Shown here in pieces: positions 57,050 to 64,000 of a stretch of 64,000 nt of DNA. The translations under genes and the position numbers were made by a program. The DNA lies in the NCBI RefSeq assembly GCF_016862575.1, contig NZ_BONF01000024.1:1-64000 (forward strand). Direction: 5' to 3'. Numbering within the stretch: position 1 is the first letter of the stretch; each line of letters opens with the position of its first letter. The DNA comes from Catellatospora bangladeshensis (GTDB taxonomy: Bacteria; Actinomycetota; Actinomycetes; Mycobacteriales; Micromonosporaceae). Under the pieces are notes generated by a model. The model saw only the letters and a list, made by a program, of their open reading frames with translations. It was not told the origin of the DNA and searched no databases.

Positions 57050-57994
57050 TCAGCGCGGCTGCTGGAAGGTGGACCGGTAGGTCTGCGGGCTGGCGCCGAC
57101 GATGCGTTTGAACCGGTCGCGGAAGGCGGTCGGCGATCCGAATCCGACCTGGGCCGCGATGCGGTCGACGGGGTGGGTGGTGGCTTCGAGCAGGTGCTGG
57201 GCGCGGCGGATACGGGCGCGCAGCAGCCACTGCAGGGGCGTGGTGCCGGTCTGCTCGCGGAAGCGGCGGTTGAGCGATCGGGTGCTCATCCCGGCGCGGG
57301 CGGCGATGGCGTCCAGGCCGAGGTCCGTGGCGCAGTTGTCCTCCAGCCACGCCAGCACCGGCTCCAGCTCGGAGCCGCGCGGGGTGGGCGGCTGGTCGTG
57401 GACGATGAACTGCGCCTGGCCGCCCTCGCGTTCCAGCGGCATGACCGACAGGCGGGCGGCGTCGGCGGCGACGGCGGAGCCGTGGTCCCGGCGGATCAGG
57501 TGCAGGCACAGGTCCAGGCCCGCGGCCGCGCCCGCCGAGGTGAGCAGCTGTCCGTTGTCGACGTAGAGCACGCCGGGGTCGACCTCGATCGCGGGGTGGC
57601 GCTCGGCGAGCAGCCCGGCCGCGATCCAGTGCGTGGTCGCGCGCTGCCCGTCGAGCAGCCCCGTCGCGGCGAGGATGAACGCGCCCGAGCAGATCGACGC
57701 GATGCGGGTCCCGCGTGCCGCCGCGGCCCGCAGCGCGTCCAGCACCTCATCGGGTACGCGGTCGAGGGCGGCCGTGCCCGGCAGGATGATCGTGTCGGCG
57801 TCGGCGAGGGCGTCCAGCTCCCACGGCGCCTGCAGCGTGAACGCGCCCGCATCGACGCTGGACGTGACCCCGCAGACGCGCACCCGGTACGGCGTCCGCC
57901 CATCCGGCAGCCGGGTACGCGAGAACACCTCGATGGGCGTGGCCAGGTCGAACGGGATGACCTGGTCGAGGGCGAGCACGGCCACGATGTGCAT
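57050..57994 (-). CDS. GlxA-like AraC-family regulator with DJ-1/PfpI domain
   Basis: The 314-aa protein has an N-terminal DJ-1/PfpI amidotransferase-like domain (1-185) with the nucleophile-elbow region IASICSGAFILAATGLLDGQRATTHW, and a C-terminal AraC DNA-binding domain (about 215-312): LDAIAARAGMSTRSLNRRFREQTGTTPLQWLLRARI and IAAQVGFGSPTAFRDRFKRIVGASP. In this GlxA group the PfpI domain senses a ligand rather than cleaving. It is divergent from a stand-alone DJ-1/PfpI gene (58160), a common arrangement in which the regulator controls the neighbour. The shared gap contains AAGTGSC-type half sites. Confidence 0.9.
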   Translation of the reverse strand: MHIVAVLALDQVIPFDLATPIEVFSRTRLPDGRTPYRVRVCGVTSSVDAGAFTLQAPWELDALADADTIILPGTAALDRVPDEVLDALRAAAARGTRIASICSGAFILAATGLLDGQRATTHWIAAGLLAERHPAIEVDPGVLYVDNGQLLTSAGAAAGLDLCLHLIRRDHGSAVAADAARLSVMPLEREGGQAQFIVHDQPPTPRGSELEPVLAWLEDNCATDLGLDAIAARAGMSTRSLNRRFREQTGTTPLQWLLRARIRRAQHLLEATTHPVDRIAAQVGFGSPTAFRDRFKRIVGASPQTYRSTFQQPR

Positions 57995-58036
57995 GGCCGG
58001 AACTATAGCGCCCACCTGTTTCCCGCCATGCTGCTG

Positions 58037-58102
58037 AAGTGCCCATCTGCGGCTGACAGGCACTTGGCGAGAACCCGTTGGAAGCTGGCAGTCCAGCCAC
58101 TT
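58037..58102. promoter_or_regulatory. Candidate operator half-sites between divergent PfpI genes
   Basis: AAGTGCC (58037-58043), its complement GGCACTT (58059-58065) and GCCACTT (58096-58102) repeat within the 165-nt divergent gap. They could be AraC-type operators for the GlxA-like regulator, but length is short and chance occurrence is possible. Confidence 0.3.
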
Positions 58103-58159
58103 CTCGTGATCATGCCGCCTGACTAGCGTCGAGATGCGTCCAAGGAGGTCTGATTCACG

Positions 58160-58813
58160 ATGCTTGCCCAGTTCGTTCTCTTCGACGGATTCGATCCGCT
58201 CGACGTCATCGCGCCCTATGAGGTGATCGCCGCCGCCGGTGAGCTCACCGAGCACACCGTCACCGTCGAGCTGGTCAGCGCGGAAGGCGTACGCGAGGTG
58301 CCCAGCGGTCTCGGCCTGCTGACCCTGCGCGCCACCGCCCGGCTCGACCCGCACCGCGCCGACCTGATCGTCGTGCCCGGAGCAGCGGGGCAGCTGCCCG
58401 AAGAGGGTGGCGAACCCGCCGACGACAGCATCCCGGTGCTGCTCGGCCGCACGCTCGACACCGGGCTGCCCACGCTGCTCGCGCAGGCGCTCGGCCGCGA
58501 CGGCGTCACCGTCGCCACCGTGTGCGGCGGCTCGATGATCCTGGCCATGGCCGGTCTGCTGGAGAACCGCCCGGCGACCACCCACCACCTGGGCACGGAC
58601 CTGCTCGGCGCGACCGGTGCCGTGCCCGTCGACGCCCGCGTCGTCGACGACGGCGACCTGGTCACGGCCGCCGGGGTCACCTCCGGCCTGGACCTCGGGC
58701 TGTATCTGCTGGAGCGCGAGTTCGGCCCGCAGACGGCGCTGGCCGTGGAGCGGCTGTTCGCCCACGAGCGGCGCGGCACGGTCTGGCGCCGCCCGGCTCC
58801 GGCGGCGGTGTGA
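58160..58813 (+). CDS. DJ-1/PfpI family protein
   Basis: The 217-aa protein, with AAGGAGGT upstream, is a stand-alone DJ-1/PfpI domain. The nucleophile elbow is VATVCGGSMILAMAGLLENRPATTHH, with Cys at the expected position followed by GGS, and an early acidic residue in DVIAPYEVI. This branch includes isonitrile hydratase-like and transcription-linked PfpI proteins; THH matches the hydratase-like group, so a hydratase or deglycase reaction is possible. It is divergent from the GlxA-like regulator and followed by a small gene of a beta-barrel protein. Confidence 0.85.
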   Translation: MLAQFVLFDGFDPLDVIAPYEVIAAAGELTEHTVTVELVSAEGVREVPSGLGLLTLRATARLDPHRADLIVVPGAAGQLPEEGGEPADDSIPVLLGRTLDTGLPTLLAQALGRDGVTVATVCGGSMILAMAGLLENRPATTHHLGTDLLGATGAVPVDARVVDDGDLVTAAGVTSGLDLGLYLLEREFGPQTALAVERLFAHERRGTVWRRPAPAAV

Positions 58814-58815
58814 CC

Positions 58816-59133
58816 ATGTCCCACTCCGTCGAAGGCACCTGGGAGCTGTCCATCCAGACGCCCCTGGGCCGCCAGCACACCATCCTCACGCTGACCCGCG
58901 ACGGGGACCGCCTGTCCGGCGTGATGCGCGACGTGCGCCACGGCGAGCAGGTCGCCCTGACCGGCCTGGAGCAGCAGGGAACGCGGCTGACCTGGGCCCA
59001 GTCGATCACCCGCCCGATGCGGCTGAACCTCACCTTCGAGGTCACGGTCGACGGCGACGAGATGACGGGCCTGGCGAAGGCGGGCCGCCTACCGGCTTCG
59101 AAGGTGACCGGCCGACGGTCACCGGCGGCGTAG
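58816..59133 (+). CDS. Small beta-rich protein of unknown function
   Basis: The 105-aa protein begins at ATG 58816, two bases after the PfpI stop, so it is likely cotranscribed. The sequence MSHSVEGTWELSIQTPLGRQHTILTLTRDGDRLSGVMRDVRHGEQVALTGLEQQG has alternating hydrophobic strands as in lipocalin/calycin-like proteins that bind hydrophobic ligands. No cysteine or catalytic motif. Its co-occurrence with a PfpI enzyme suggests binding of substrate or product (inference). Confidence 0.65.
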   Translation: MSHSVEGTWELSIQTPLGRQHTILTLTRDGDRLSGVMRDVRHGEQVALTGLEQQGTRLTWAQSITRPMRLNLTFEVTVDGDEMTGLAKAGRLPASKVTGRRSPAA

Positions 59134-59267
59134 GTCACCTGACTGCGCTGATGCTGTCCGATGCGAGCGTGAAGGCGTCCGGCTGACGGGAGCCGGGCGG
59201 GTGGTCCGGGCCGGACGATGGAACCGTTCCCGCCGCGGCAGTCGCGGCCTGATCAGGAGGTTTCCGC

Positions 59268-59570
59268 ATGCTCATCGCCATGGTCGACTTCACCGTCGCC
59301 GCCGCCGACCGCCCGTCCGCGCTCGCCCACCTGGACCAGGAGCGCGACCAGGTGCGCGCCATGCCCGGCAACGCCGCCTACCGGGTGTACGCCTCCCGCG
59401 AGGACGACACCGCGATCACCATCGTGCACGAGTGGCACGACCAGGCGTCGTTCGCGGGCTACCTGGAGTCGCCGTCGTTCACGCGGTCGGGCCGGGTGCT
59501 CCGGCCGATGATGACCTCGGCTCCGGTGAGCCGCCGCTTCCACGCCGAGCTGCTGGAGACGGTCGGCTGA
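59268..59570 (+). CDS. Antibiotic biosynthesis monooxygenase (ABM)-like protein
   Basis: The 100-aa protein from ATG 59268 has CAGGAGG upstream. It shows the ferredoxin-like dimeric alpha/beta-barrel fold: MLIAMVDFTVAAADRPSALAHLDQERDQVRAMPGNAAYRVYASREDDTAITIVHEWHDQASFAGYLESPSF. Such proteins are cofactor-free oxygenases of quinone-type substrates or heme-related enzymes; without a conserved Trp/His set visible, the reaction is uncertain. It is followed closely by an AraC regulator that may control it. Confidence 0.8.
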   Translation: MLIAMVDFTVAAADRPSALAHLDQERDQVRAMPGNAAYRVYASREDDTAITIVHEWHDQASFAGYLESPSFTRSGRVLRPMMTSAPVSRRFHAELLETVG

Positions 59571-59607
59571 CCGAGGGCTCCTACGATGTCGGGATGCGAG
59601 GCCGCCG

Positions 59608-60360
59608 ATGACCCGTGAGGCGTACGCCTTCGTGCGGGACTTCGCCGCCGAACCCGCCCGTGAGCTGTGCGTGGACCGTCACTACCTGCTCTGCGCCTCC
59701 GCCGGTGTGCTCCGGCTGGAGGCGCAGGGCCAGGCTTGGCTGCTGCCGCCCGCACGAGCGGCGCTGATCGAAGCGGGCAGGCCGATCCAGGTGAGCATCC
59801 CGTCGCCGGTGACGACGGCTTCGGTGCTGTTCGACCCCGGTTTCGCCCCGGCGCCGCCCGCGCCGCTGACCGTGTTCGACCTCAACCCGCTGGCGCGGGC
59901 CTTAGTCGGCGAGTGCAGCGCCTGGGGCGACGGCGAGGAGCCGCTGCCCGCGTACGCCCGGACGCTGTTCGCCGCGCTCGCGGCCGTCACCTGGCGGCTG
60001 GCCGAGCAGCCGAGCCCCGTCGTCGTGCCGGCGGGACGGTCGCCGGAGCTGCGCCGGGCGCTGCGGCTGACCGAGGAGCGGCTCGGCGGCCAGGTCCGGT
60101 TCGAGGAGCTGGCCGCCGAGGTCGGGCTGGTGCCGCGGTCGCTGGCCCGCCGGTTCGCCGAGGAGACCGGCCTGACCTGGCAGGCGGTCCTGCGCCGGAT
60201 GCGGGTGCTGCGCGCGATCGAGGAGCTGGCCGCGGGCGACGCCCCGATCACGAGGATCGCCTTCAGCGTCGGCTACACCTCGCTGTCGGCGTTCAACGCC
60301 GCGTTCCTCGACCTGACCGGACGCACGCCGACGCAGTACCGGGCGAGTTTCCGCCCGTGA
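59608..60360 (+). CDS. AraC-family transcriptional regulator
   Basis: The 250-aa protein has an N-terminal cupin-like sensor (RHYLLCASAGVLRLEAQGQAWLLPPARAALIEAGRP) and a C-terminal two-HTH AraC domain (about 150-248): LAAEVGLVPRSLARRFAEETGLTWQAVLRRMRVLRAIEELA and IAFSVGYTSLSAFNAAFLDLTGRTPTQYR. The ATG at 59608 has no clear ribosome-binding site; translation may be coupled to the ABM gene, which ends 38 nt upstream. It probably regulates the ABM gene or itself. It ends 9 nt before the convergent oxidoreductase gene. Confidence 0.88.
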   Translation: MTREAYAFVRDFAAEPARELCVDRHYLLCASAGVLRLEAQGQAWLLPPARAALIEAGRPIQVSIPSPVTTASVLFDPGFAPAPPAPLTVFDLNPLARALVGECSAWGDGEEPLPAYARTLFAALAAVTWRLAEQPSPVVVPAGRSPELRRALRLTEERLGGQVRFEELAAEVGLVPRSLARRFAEETGLTWQAVLRRMRVLRAIEELAAGDAPITRIAFSVGYTSLSAFNAAFLDLTGRTPTQYRASFRP

Positions 60361-60369
60361 CCGCCAGGG

Positions 60370-62385
60370 TCACGCCGGGACGAAGCGGGCCGCGTCGGCG
60401 ACGACGTAACCGTTGGTGGCCTCGGTGCGGATCAGGACGCTCGCGCCCGCCGGTGACGAACCGGCGGGCAGGGTGAACGTGCCCAGCGACACCCACTGCC
60501 CTCCCCCGCTGCGCTGATCGACGGTGCGGGTGGTGACGGTGCCGTTCGCGCACACGTCGACCGGGACGTTGCTCGCCCGGTTGGCGTGGGAGGTCCAGCG
60601 CAGGTACACCTGGTAGGCGCCCGCGGCCGGGATCGCCGGGGTGAAGCGCAGCCGGTTGACACCCTTGCCGGTGTTGTCGTCGTGCTCGTAGTCGGGGCCC
60701 CAGTAGCCCGTGGCCGCGGTGGACTTCAGCCAGACGCCCGCCCGGGTCACCCCGGGTGAGGTCGAGCTGTCCACGATGATCTCGCCGGGGGTGGTGAGCG
60801 GCCAGGTCAGCAGCTGGCCGTCGGCGCGCAGCCGGGACTGCAGGGTGGCGACGGGCACCTGCTGCACCGCCGAGCCGGCCGTGATCGCCAGGTGCGCCGC
60901 GGTCGCCGCCGACTGGGCCAGGATCATGAACACGGGCTCCATCCGGATCGAGCCGTAGGCGATGTGGCTGGCGGACAGGCACACCGGCACCAGCAGGTTC
61001 GCGCACTGCGACTCGTACGGGACGATCGCGCGGTAGCTGATCGGGTAGGGCTGCGGCACGCCGATCTGCACGTCGCCCTCGTTCTTCAGCGCGCCGGACA
61101 CCACCACGCGCTGGCAGTGGTGCGAGTCCATGGTGTAGCTGGCCAGGCCGACCGAGTCGGCGGGCACGCGGCTGCCGCGGCAGTCGGCCTCCGTCATCAC
61201 GTACCCGGAGACCATCCGGCGGGCCTCCCGGATGTAGAGCTGCGTGGGCCAGCCGCCGTTGCCGGCGAACTCGTCGGGGGCCAGGCCCCAGGAGGCCGTG
61301 GCGCTGCGCACCGACACGGGCAGCCGCGGATCGTTGGCCAGGAACCACATGAGGCCCTGCTGGTAGACGCGGTGCTCCTCGACCATCGCGGCCCGCGCGG
61401 CGTACGAGGCCGTGGGATAGCCGTAATTCGCGCCGATGAAGTCGGTCGAGAACGGGCCGTTGTTGTTGGAGTCCGTCTTGCCGCCGCCCACGGCGTGCGT
61501 GGTGAAGAACGGCCCGGTGTATCCCGCCTGGACGAGCCGGGCCAGCGGCTCGTAGCGGATCGCGTCGTAGCCGCCCGGCCTGGCGAACGGGATCCGGTTC
61601 GCCGCCTGGGTCAGGCACATCCGGAAGTTGTACGCCTGGATGCGCGCATCGCCGCTGCCGGTCGGCGCGACCGGGCCGGCCGAGATGCCCGGCAGCAGGC
61701 CGCTGGCCGGACTGCCCGGGGTGACATACGGGTCGACGAACCGGTCGAACTGGTGCCCGCTGCGCAGCTGCACCCCGTTGATGCTCTCGCCGTACACGGA
61801 GTTGGCCTCGCGGCCCGCCGTCCAGGCGACCCCGGCCGCCGCCATCAGATCGCCCTCGTAGGTGGCGTCGACGTACATCGCAGCGCGGTACACCTGGCCG
61901 TTGTCGCACGTCATCTCCGTGATCCGGTTGCCCGCCTTGGTGACGCCGGTGAGCCGGTTGTTCAGGTAGACCGGCACGCCCGCCTCGGCGAGCAGGTCGT
62001 CGCAGACCGCCGTGGCGACGTGCGGCTCGAAGGTGAAGCGGGCCGGTGAGGTCGGGGTGACGGCGGTGCCGTTGTACTTCGCGTACACCCGCCGGTAGAA
62101 CTCCCCGGCCAGGCCGCCGATCGCGGTCTTCACTCCGCTGTCGGTCATCCCGAGCCCACCCGTGGACAGGCCGCCGACATGCGTGCCCGGCTCGACGATC
62201 AGCGCGGTGCGGCCGAGCCGCCGGGCGGTCACCGCGGCGGCGATGCCCGCCGATGTCGCGCCGTAGATCACCAGGTCGGCGGTGACGACGGCGGCAGCGA
62301 GCGCGGGCAGCTCAAGCGCGGGAACGGAGGCGGCGACCAGCGTGGCGGCGCCCAGGCGCAGGACGTGGCGGCGGGTGTGCGGCAT
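60370..62385 (-). CDS. Secreted FAD-dependent oxidoreductase with golvesin-like tail
   Basis: The 671-aa protein from ATG 62385 has AGGAG upstream. A Tat-type signal MPHTRRHVLRLGAATLVAAS starts it, cleaved near residue 32. The FAD-binding Rossmann motif is DLVIYGATSAGIAAAVTARRLGR with VEPGTHVGGLSTGGLG, typical of pfam12831 FAD-dependent oxidoreductases found beside glycoside hydrolases. The C-terminal about 540-671 is a golvesin/xanthan-lyase carbohydrate-binding-like domain (YEHDDNTGKGVNRLRFTPAIPAAGAYQVYLRW, VVADAARFVPA). It probably oxidises an extracellular carbohydrate- or glycan-derived substrate. Monocistronic. Confidence 0.82.
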   Translation of the reverse strand: MPHTRRHVLRLGAATLVAASVPALELPALAAAVVTADLVIYGATSAGIAAAVTARRLGRTALIVEPGTHVGGLSTGGLGMTDSGVKTAIGGLAGEFYRRVYAKYNGTAVTPTSPARFTFEPHVATAVCDDLLAEAGVPVYLNNRLTGVTKAGNRITEMTCDNGQVYRAAMYVDATYEGDLMAAAGVAWTAGREANSVYGESINGVQLRSGHQFDRFVDPYVTPGSPASGLLPGISAGPVAPTGSGDARIQAYNFRMCLTQAANRIPFARPGGYDAIRYEPLARLVQAGYTGPFFTTHAVGGGKTDSNNNGPFSTDFIGANYGYPTASYAARAAMVEEHRVYQQGLMWFLANDPRLPVSVRSATASWGLAPDEFAGNGGWPTQLYIREARRMVSGYVMTEADCRGSRVPADSVGLASYTMDSHHCQRVVVSGALKNEGDVQIGVPQPYPISYRAIVPYESQCANLLVPVCLSASHIAYGSIRMEPVFMILAQSAATAAHLAITAGSAVQQVPVATLQSRLRADGQLLTWPLTTPGEIIVDSSTSPGVTRAGVWLKSTAATGYWGPDYEHDDNTGKGVNRLRFTPAIPAAGAYQVYLRWTSHANRASNVPVDVCANGTVTTRTVDQRSGGGQWVSLGTFTLPAGSSPAGASVLIRTEATNGYVVADAARFVPA

Positions 62386-62548
62386 GGCAGGCTCCTGCTC
62401 GGCAGAGGATCGGTCGAGGAGCGCGCCGCCGCACCTGACCATCAAGGATCATGCTCACATCGGCCGATGTCAACTCCTGCGCCGCCGCCACGAGCAGGCA
62501 AGCCGGGCGCGCGGGCTGGCAACCTTTCGGCGCTCCCGCGCGTCCACA

Positions 62549-62590
62549 ATGGTGAAGCCGGCGAGGGGATCCACTTGCCGGCTTCACCAT
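62549..62590. repeat. 14-bp perfect inverted repeat with GGGGATCC centre
   Basis: Arms 62549-62562 (ATGGTGAAGCCGGC) and 62577-62590 are exact complements with a 14-nt loop that can pair further. It lies 36 nt downstream of the minus-strand ABC permease end (62627) and is well placed as its terminator. Confidence 0.75.
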
Positions 62591-62626
62591 CCGCCGCCCG
62601 TCAAGCACGCGTGAGGGCACCGCGCC

Positions 62627-63466
62627 TCACAGGTCGCGCCGCTGGAAGGCCAGTGCGGCGAGCCCGAGCACGAGGGCGACCCAGACCGCGGCCCAGCCGA
62701 GATACGCGCCGGCGAGCGGCGCATCGCCGACCAGCGGATGGCCGATGAGCTGCGGGGACAGCAGGATCGGGTCCTGGAACGCGTACATCGCGCCGCGCCA
62801 CAGGCCGTCGGTCGGCAGGATCATCCGGGACACCGTGCCGACCTGCGCCACGCTGTCGTTGCCGAGCGCGGTGCCGACTCCCCCGACGACGCCCGCGACC
62901 CAGGCCGCGCCGAACAGGCCCACCGCGACGATGCCGGAGGCCATCGGCGAGATCGCGGTCGACAGCAGCAGCCCGAGGGTGAGCAGCACCGTCGTCTGGG
63001 CCGCGAGCAGGGCCAGCCCGGCCACCGGCTGCGGCGCCTGGTAGCCGGTGGTGAACCGGACGATGAGCAGTTGCGCGCACCCGGCCGCGATCACGAAGCC
63101 GCTGCCGAACACCACCAGCCCCAGCCACTTGCCCAGCAGCACCGCCCCGCGGCGTACCGGCCTGGCCAGCACCGCCAGCGCGATCCCCGACTCGATCTCA
63201 CCGGCCATGGTGGGCCCGGCGAGGAACGCGGTGCCGAGCGCGGCGATCAGGCTGAGCCCGAACATCACCAGGTTGAGCACGATGGTCGACGCCATCAGCG
63301 CCTCGCCGCTGGTGAGGCCGCCGAACTCGGCGTCGATCCGGGAGAACCCCCACGCGCTCAGCCCCAGCAGCACGGCCGTCAGCACGGCGAGCGCGCGCAG
63401 CACCCGGCGGCGGGCGACCTCGCGCAGGGTGAGCGCGGCGACGGTGAGGACGATCTTGGCGGTCAT
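62627..63466 (-). CDS. ABC-2 type permease (NosY-like)
   Basis: The 279-aa membrane protein starts at ATG 63466, overlapping the ATPase stop (ATGA). Six TM segments are visible, with the ABC-2 coupling region AALTLREVARRRVLRALAVL, then VLNLVMFGLSLIAALGTAFL, GPTMAGEIESGIALAVLARPVRRG, and AALAFQRRDL at the end. The EIESG...LARPVRR pattern is typical of Cu-processing NosY or Na+ exporters. It forms an exporter with the adjacent ATPase. Confidence 0.88.
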   Translation of the reverse strand: MTAKIVLTVAALTLREVARRRVLRALAVLTAVLLGLSAWGFSRIDAEFGGLTSGEALMASTIVLNLVMFGLSLIAALGTAFLAGPTMAGEIESGIALAVLARPVRRGAVLLGKWLGLVVFGSGFVIAAGCAQLLIVRFTTGYQAPQPVAGLALLAAQTTVLLTLGLLLSTAISPMASGIVAVGLFGAAWVAGVVGGVGTALGNDSVAQVGTVSRMILPTDGLWRGAMYAFQDPILLSPQLIGHPLVGDAPLAGAYLGWAAVWVALVLGLAALAFQRRDL

Positions 63467-64000
63467 GCGTGCTCCTCGTGGCGCAGGATGTCCAGCAGCC
63501 GCTGTTCCAGGCTGATCCGTCCGGGTTCGACGGCGTGTACGCGTACCCCCAGTCGGACCAGGTCGGCGACGAGGTCCGGCACGGTGGCGGGGTCGAGGTC
63601 GGCGGGCAGCCGGACCGTGCGGTTGTCCCCGTCGCGGCTGACCGAGCCGGCGGCGGCGAGCCGCTGCTCGGCCTGCGGGCTCACCGTGTCGAGCCGCAGG
63701 CGCAGCTCGTTCTGCCCGAGCAGCTCGGCGAGGGTACCCGCCGCCGCGACCCGGCCCTTGTCGAGGATGACCACCCGGTCGCAGACCCGCTCGACCTCGC
63801 CGATGAGATGCGAGTTGAGCAGCACCGCGACCTGCCGCGACTTGAGTTCGAGCAGCAGGTCGCGCACGTCGGCACGGCCGATCGGGTCCAGCGCGCTGGT
63901 CGGTTCGTCGAGGACGACCAGCTCCGGCCGGGCGACCAGCGCGACGGCCAGGCCCAGGCGCTGCTGCATACCCTTGGAGAAGCCGCCCAGCCGGTCGCCC
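63463..64000 (-). CDS. ABC exporter ATP-binding protein (5' end outside window)
   Basis: Only the C-terminal 178 codons are in the window; the N-terminal Walker A part lies beyond position 64000. Visible are the signature region FSKGMQQRLGLAVALVARPELVVLDEPTSALDPIGR with Walker B, H-loop NSHLIGEVERVCDRVVIL and the C-terminal domain LAELLGQNELRLRLDTVSPQ. The stop overlaps the permease ATG, so the gene precedes it in the same transcript. NosF/CcmA-type ATPases pair with NosY-like permeases. Confidence 0.9.
   Translation of the reverse strand, partial: GDRLGGFSKGMQQRLGLAVALVARPELVVLDEPTSALDPIGRADVRDLLLELKSRQVAVLLNSHLIGEVERVCDRVVILDKGRVAAAGTLAELLGQNELRLRLDTVSPQAEQRLAAAGSVSRDGDNRTVRLPADLDPATVPDLVADLVRLGVRVHAVEPGRISLEQRLLDILRHEEHA

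Overview
The window is about 72% G+C, gene-dense, and uses many GTG starts and 4-nt ATGA/GTGA gene overlaps. Family content (DUF5937/ArsR-like regulator, MEDS plus RsbW-type pairs, SARP/BTAD regulator, DHA2 exporters, secreted discoidin-bearing carbohydrate enzymes) indicates a chromosomal segment of a filamentous actinomycete. The numerous long intergenic palindromes suggest Micromonosporaceae (Actinoplanes/Catellatospora/Micromonospora type), but the exact genus cannot be fixed from sequence alone. No rRNA, tRNA, CRISPR array, integrase or transposase was seen.

Layout. 0-1.3 kb: a Toprim/DnaG-like primase running off the left edge. 1.4-9.2 kb: an AraC/GyrI-type regulator, an MFS transporter coupled to a membrane-anchored beta-propeller, a large secreted DUF11-like protein with a repeated C-x8-C unit, a GNAT acetyltransferase and an orphan. 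9.6-15.6 kb: a class A penicillin-binding protein, then a secreted two-discoidin GH3 enzyme behind a LacI-type operator. 15.7-22.1 kb: SnoaL-like protein, DHA2 exporter, a degenerate M23/LytM factor, and a sugar ABC importer (lipoprotein plus two permeases, no ATPase). 22.1-26.7 kb (minus strand): a four-gene, fully overlapping operon of cytosolic subtilase, sigma factor, small unknown protein and TPR-CHAT caspase-like protease; this is the most system-like block.

26.8-34.2 kb: nucleotidyltransferase, methyltransferase, a membrane/DyP-peroxidase fusion coupled to a cupredoxin lipoprotein, and a FIST sensor next to a GAF-GGDEF cyclase. 34.3-46.3 kb: two small secreted proteins, a 1006-aa NTPase/SARP regulator, a glutathionyl-hydroquinone-reductase-like GST, a secreted C39-like cysteine peptidase, an MFS/ArsR-type divergent pair, a nucleobase permease and an SDR. 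46.4-53.3 kb: a discoidin/beta-helix secreted protein sharing an operator type with the GH3 gene, a DUF4132 protein, and a MEDS/anti-sigma-kinase pair behind a candidate stress-sigma promoter. 53.3-64 kb: a DesK/NarL two-component system divergent from an ABC exporter, divergent DJ-1/PfpI-domain genes, small enzymes, an AraC regulator, a secreted FAD oxidoreductase with a golvesin-like tail, and an ABC exporter leaving the right edge.

Working together: the GH3 and beta-helix proteins look like members of one polysaccharide-responsive regulon; the sugar importer may take up products of such enzymes (inference). The DyP fusion and cupredoxin form a translationally coupled extracytoplasmic redox/metal module. 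The CHAT-sigma-subtilase operon resembles protease-controlled signalling or conflict modules. Many intergenic gaps hold perfect or near-perfect inverted repeats, some of which are terminators and some of which look like dispersed palindromic elements.
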